From assembly GCA_964570665.1 (NCBI GenBank), contig CAZMZH010000001.1, forward strand, positions 542,858-606,857: a stretch of 64,000 nucleotides of DNA, given 5' to 3'. The stretch comes from JAJDAT01 sp964570665 (GTDB taxonomy: Bacteria; Nitrospinota; Nitrospinia; Nitrospinales; JAJDAT01). The notes under the pieces are model-generated. The model ran no database searches. It saw only the letters and a list, made by a program, of their open reading frames with translations, and had not been told where the DNA came from. Each line of letters starts with the position of its first letter. Positions within the stretch are counted from its first letter, which is position 1. A program made the translations under genes and the position numbers. Of this stretch, positions 61,935 to 64,000 are shown one piece after another.

Positions 61935-62942
61935 TTAGTATCTCAACTCATTCCATTGGGTAACAGCTTTTTGGCCATTTCTTTCTTTATTTTGACCATT
62001 CCAAATAGCGATTGCCATTGGAGTTTTGCTACCTTTAAATTGAGTGTCGTTACTATCGCCGTTGGTTAAAGATCTTTTATAAACTACAACCCAGCGATTG
62101 TTATTCCAGTTACCTTGTCCATCAACGTCTTGATGAGCTTGACTTGTCAAGGTGCTAAAACCTTCGGCATTCAAGTCTTCAACAGCTGATTTACGCATAG
62201 AAGCGTCAGACAACATATTTCCAGTATAACGGCCTGGGTTCCAAGCGCCTTCGTTTTTACCCATTCCGTAGTCTAAATGACTGGTTCTTTTAGAAATATC
62301 TTGTACGCCTTGATTCGCTCTCCATGCTTCCTTGGTACCAACGGAATTATTTTCAGCCATATTAGACGTTTTAGCACCAGGCTCATACATGTAATAGCTA
62401 CCAGAACCCATTACCATATTGTCGTAAACGTCTTCCATGTCTTGCATTCCGTTATTACCAGCAACTCCAGCGCCTTCTTTGTCCCAAGTCGCTTTCCATT
62501 GCCAAATGTTAACTCGTTCGCCGTCGCCGCCCATTGTAAAAGGAGGCTCTTCGCCGGATTGGTTAACAGGAAACATGATGGCCGCTTGATCTTTATACTG
62601 CTGAGATCGAACCATAATGTCGTTACGCGTTGGATCTAACCATTCCAAACGAACCGCGATTTCTTTCCCATTATTTACAGCTTTTACAAAAACATATTTT
62701 GTAGATGGAGCTGGCCACATTGGGTTGGTAATCATTTGCGGTTCCATATCTACCACAACCTGGTTCTGTCCATTAAATTTACCCTTGAGAGGGCCATAAT
62801 TAGACCAGAAAGGATCGGTTGGATCCCCAGGAATATTCCCACTAACCTTTAACGCTTGAATAGTCGCTGCGTTAGCGCTTAAACCAAGTCCAAGGGTAAA
62901 GGCTAAAATAAAAGCGCAGACTAAAATTTTGCTAATTTTCAC
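61935..62942 (-). CDS. Ethylbenzene-dehydrogenase-type haem-binding subunit, putative nitrite oxidoreductase gamma subunit
   Basis: The 335-aa protein starts at GTG 62942, after AGGAGG 6 bases away. It has a signal peptide to ANA (about residue 25), so it is periplasmic. The fold is that of the gamma subunits of DMSO-reductase-type enzymes: KEIAVRLEWLDPTRND, AAIMFPVNQSGEEPPFTMGGDGERVNIWQWKA, with a Met that could bind haem b. In Nitrospina such proteins are candidate NxrC, carrying electrons from nitrite oxidation. A TorD-like chaperone gene precedes it by 49 bp on the same strand. The family is clear; the NxrC assignment is an inference because nxrA and nxrB are outside the window. Confidence 0.78.
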   Translation of the reverse strand: MKISKILVCAFILAFTLGLGLSANAATIQALKVSGNIPGDPTDPFWSNYGPLKGKFNGQNQVVVDMEPQMITNPMWPAPSTKYVFVKAVNNGKEIAVRLEWLDPTRNDIMVRSQQYKDQAAIMFPVNQSGEEPPFTMGGDGERVNIWQWKATWDKEGAGVAGNNGMQDMEDVYDNMVMGSGSYYMYEPGAKTSNMAENNSVGTKEAWRANQGVQDISKRTSHLDYGMGKNEGAWNPGRYTGNMLSDASMRKSAVEDLNAEGFSTLTSQAHQDVDGQGNWNNNRWVVVYKRSLTNGDSNDTQFKGSKTPMAIAIWNGQNKERNGQKAVTQWNELRY

Positions 62943-62991
62943 CGCTTTCCTCCTCGTTAGCTACATTTAGATAAATTAACTTACCATCATG

Positions 62992-63810
62992 TTACTTAAC
63001 GGGCTCACATTCAGCAGGAGCATTTGCAATTAAATCGTTCTCCATACTATAGGACAACGAACGATATTCAGGTTCCTCTACCTTAATGGGTTCAACATCC
63101 AATAAGGAGATTTCGTTCTTTATGAATATCGAGAGAATATCAGATAAATCCTTGTATAAACCTTTTTCGGCTTTTCTTGCGGAAAAAAGAGTAAATAACG
63201 GAACCCATCTACCAAGATGATTCCTAATAAACTTCTTCTGACCGCTTCGAATGACCCCGATTTGTCTTTCTTCGTGGCCATGTTCGATTCCGTAAGCCTC
63301 ACGGTAGCAACAAAACGACATAAACTGCATCTCTATAGAGATGTGGTCGATACGATCCCGGGTAGGTCCCTTTTCAGGAATTTGAAACCCAAATGTATCG
63401 TAAAAACCACCCACTTGGACCAGAACATCGGTTTGCGAGTTTACTCCCCCTTCAGTTCCATATTGCATTTCATAAGGGGGGCACTCTTGGGAAACGGCAT
63501 GACCAAAAACGCGTATGTATTCAGATTGCACCTGTTTCATCGCCATCTTAGGTAAATAATCGCCAAAACCCTTAATAATAGTACTAAGAGCTTCCCAATC
63601 GTTCTCATCAACCAATATTACGTCCATTGGCTCCAAGAGCTTCTTTGGACGAAAAAACTTACGGTTCCATGGATAAGCAAAAGCGCGAGCTAATATATCG
63701 TATATACGACCACGCGCTAATTGTAAGGAAATTCTCATTTCCTTATTTTCTTCTATGGATCCTTCTTCGCCCAATTTAACGAGCATGCCATCCTGTTTCA
63801 ACTCGGACAT
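62992..63810 (-). CDS. TorD/NarJ-family chaperone for a molybdoenzyme
   Basis: These cytosolic helical proteins help insert the molybdopterin cofactor and keep the catalytic subunit ready for export. The 272-aa protein has the family landmarks ECPPYEMQYGTEGGVNSQTD, GGFYDTFGF and a C-terminal HLGRWVPLFTLF, with an all-helical look. AGGAGATATAAAAG precedes its ATG. It lies directly upstream of the putative NxrC gene and downstream of another minus-strand gene, suggesting an operon for a nitrite or nitrate oxidoreductase-like complex. Confidence 0.85.
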   Translation of the reverse strand: MSELKQDGMLVKLGEEGSIEENKEMRISLQLARGRIYDILARAFAYPWNRKFFRPKKLLEPMDVILVDENDWEALSTIIKGFGDYLPKMAMKQVQSEYIRVFGHAVSQECPPYEMQYGTEGGVNSQTDVLVQVGGFYDTFGFQIPEKGPTRDRIDHISIEMQFMSFCCYREAYGIEHGHEERQIGVIRSGQKKFIRNHLGRWVPLFTLFSARKAEKGLYKDLSDILSIFIKNEISLLDVEPIKVEEPEYRSLSYSMENDLIANAPAECEPVK

Positions 63811-63945
63811 CTTTTATATCTCCTGCTTGTCTCCAACTCAATGACCTGATAGCGGAGTCGGACGTTTTACCGACCGACCCCATTCGCAAAAAATGTTTCT
63901 TTGCCTATATACTATCAGTATTTTAACCCGTAAAGCAAGAACCCG

Positions 63946-64000
63946 TTAGATAGCTCCGACGTTTTCTTCAGGTCTTACATAAAAAGGCTCTTCAACCGTA
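63946..64000 (-). CDS. C-terminal end of an unidentified minus-strand protein
   Basis: Only the last 17 residues and the stop are in the window; they read TVEEPFYVRPEENVGAI. It lies 135 bp upstream of the chaperone gene on the same strand. By context this could be the beta subunit (NxrB) of the same complex, but the residues are too few to tell. Confidence 0.6.
   Translation of the reverse strand, partial: TVEEPFYVRPEENVGAI

Noticed and set aside
63854..63880. Possible regulatory hairpin (GTCGG ... CCGAC) ahead of the chaperone gene
   Set aside because: Only a 5-bp stem with alternative pairings; not strong enough to call.
1..64000. tRNA, rRNA, CRISPR arrays, integrases or transposases
   Set aside because: None could be recognised when reading both strands; the dispersed repeats are too few and irregular for CRISPR, and no recombinase frame is present. 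A tRNA scan was not possible here.

Overview
The window is about 64 kb of AT-rich bacterial DNA packed with short, tightly spaced operons on both strands. No rRNA, tRNA, CRISPR array, intact insertion sequence or integrase was found by reading. The best taxonomic hint is at the right edge: a secreted ethylbenzene-dehydrogenase-type haem-binding subunit (putative NxrC) with a TorD/NarJ-like chaperone. Together with the low G+C content, the many TPR proteins and the dense two-component signalling, this suggests a marine Nitrospinota-like nitrite oxidiser. The assignment is inference: no nxrA or rRNA is present to confirm it.

Layout. 1-1.5 kb: edge of a FAD oxidoreductase and an orphan CheB. 1.6-7.5 kb: a five-gene minus-strand ion-homeostasis operon (soluble MgtE-N/CBS protein, MgtE, lipoprotein, CDF transporter, MscS-like protein). 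7.7-12.3 kb: a three-gene operon of an ATP-grasp ligase fused to a degenerate M20 domain, a cytosolic gamma-glutamyltransferase and an N-formylglutamate amidohydrolase-like enzyme. 12.6-19 kb: a plus-strand signalling block (sigma54 activator, stand-alone histidine-kinase ATPase domain, TPR protein, hybrid kinase). 19-26.3 kb: Lhr helicase, then a TPR-methyltransferase run with two small proteins below 60 aa. 26.4-31.7 kb: TonB receptor, YfiR-like protein and hybrid kinase operon. 32-36.7 kb: housekeeping metabolism (aldo/keto reductase, nitroreductase, hydroxyacid dehydrogenase, pyruvate kinase). 37-40 kb: a strongly promoted 85-aa gene and a GT-C glycosyltransferase.

40.2-44.3 kb: a two-subunit sodium/organic-acid symporter with its sensor kinase and LuxR-type regulator. 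44.4-45.5 kb: TPR protein and monohaem cytochrome c. 45.6-48.2 kb: a TetR-controlled cassette with a haloalkane-dehalogenase-like hydrolase. 48.9-50.8 kb: tandem HDOD paralogues. 51-53.5 kb: FKBP isomerase and a membrane protein surrounded by degenerate dispersed repeats and a remnant of a related gene. 53.6-56.2 kb: a radical-SAM-like protein with an unusual CX7CX2C motif and a soluble hybrid kinase. 57-60.3 kb: RfbA overlapping a FimV/NTF2/SPOR envelope protein. 60.3-61.8 kb: HU and peptide deformylase. 61.9-64 kb: the putative nitrite-oxidoreductase accessory genes.

The most promising undescribed systems are the ATP-grasp/pseudo-M20, GGT and amidohydrolase operon (an intracellular route for a gamma-glutamyl or modified dipeptide is inferred) and the variant radical SAM protein. 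All calls come from reading the sequence and motif knowledge; no database search was run.
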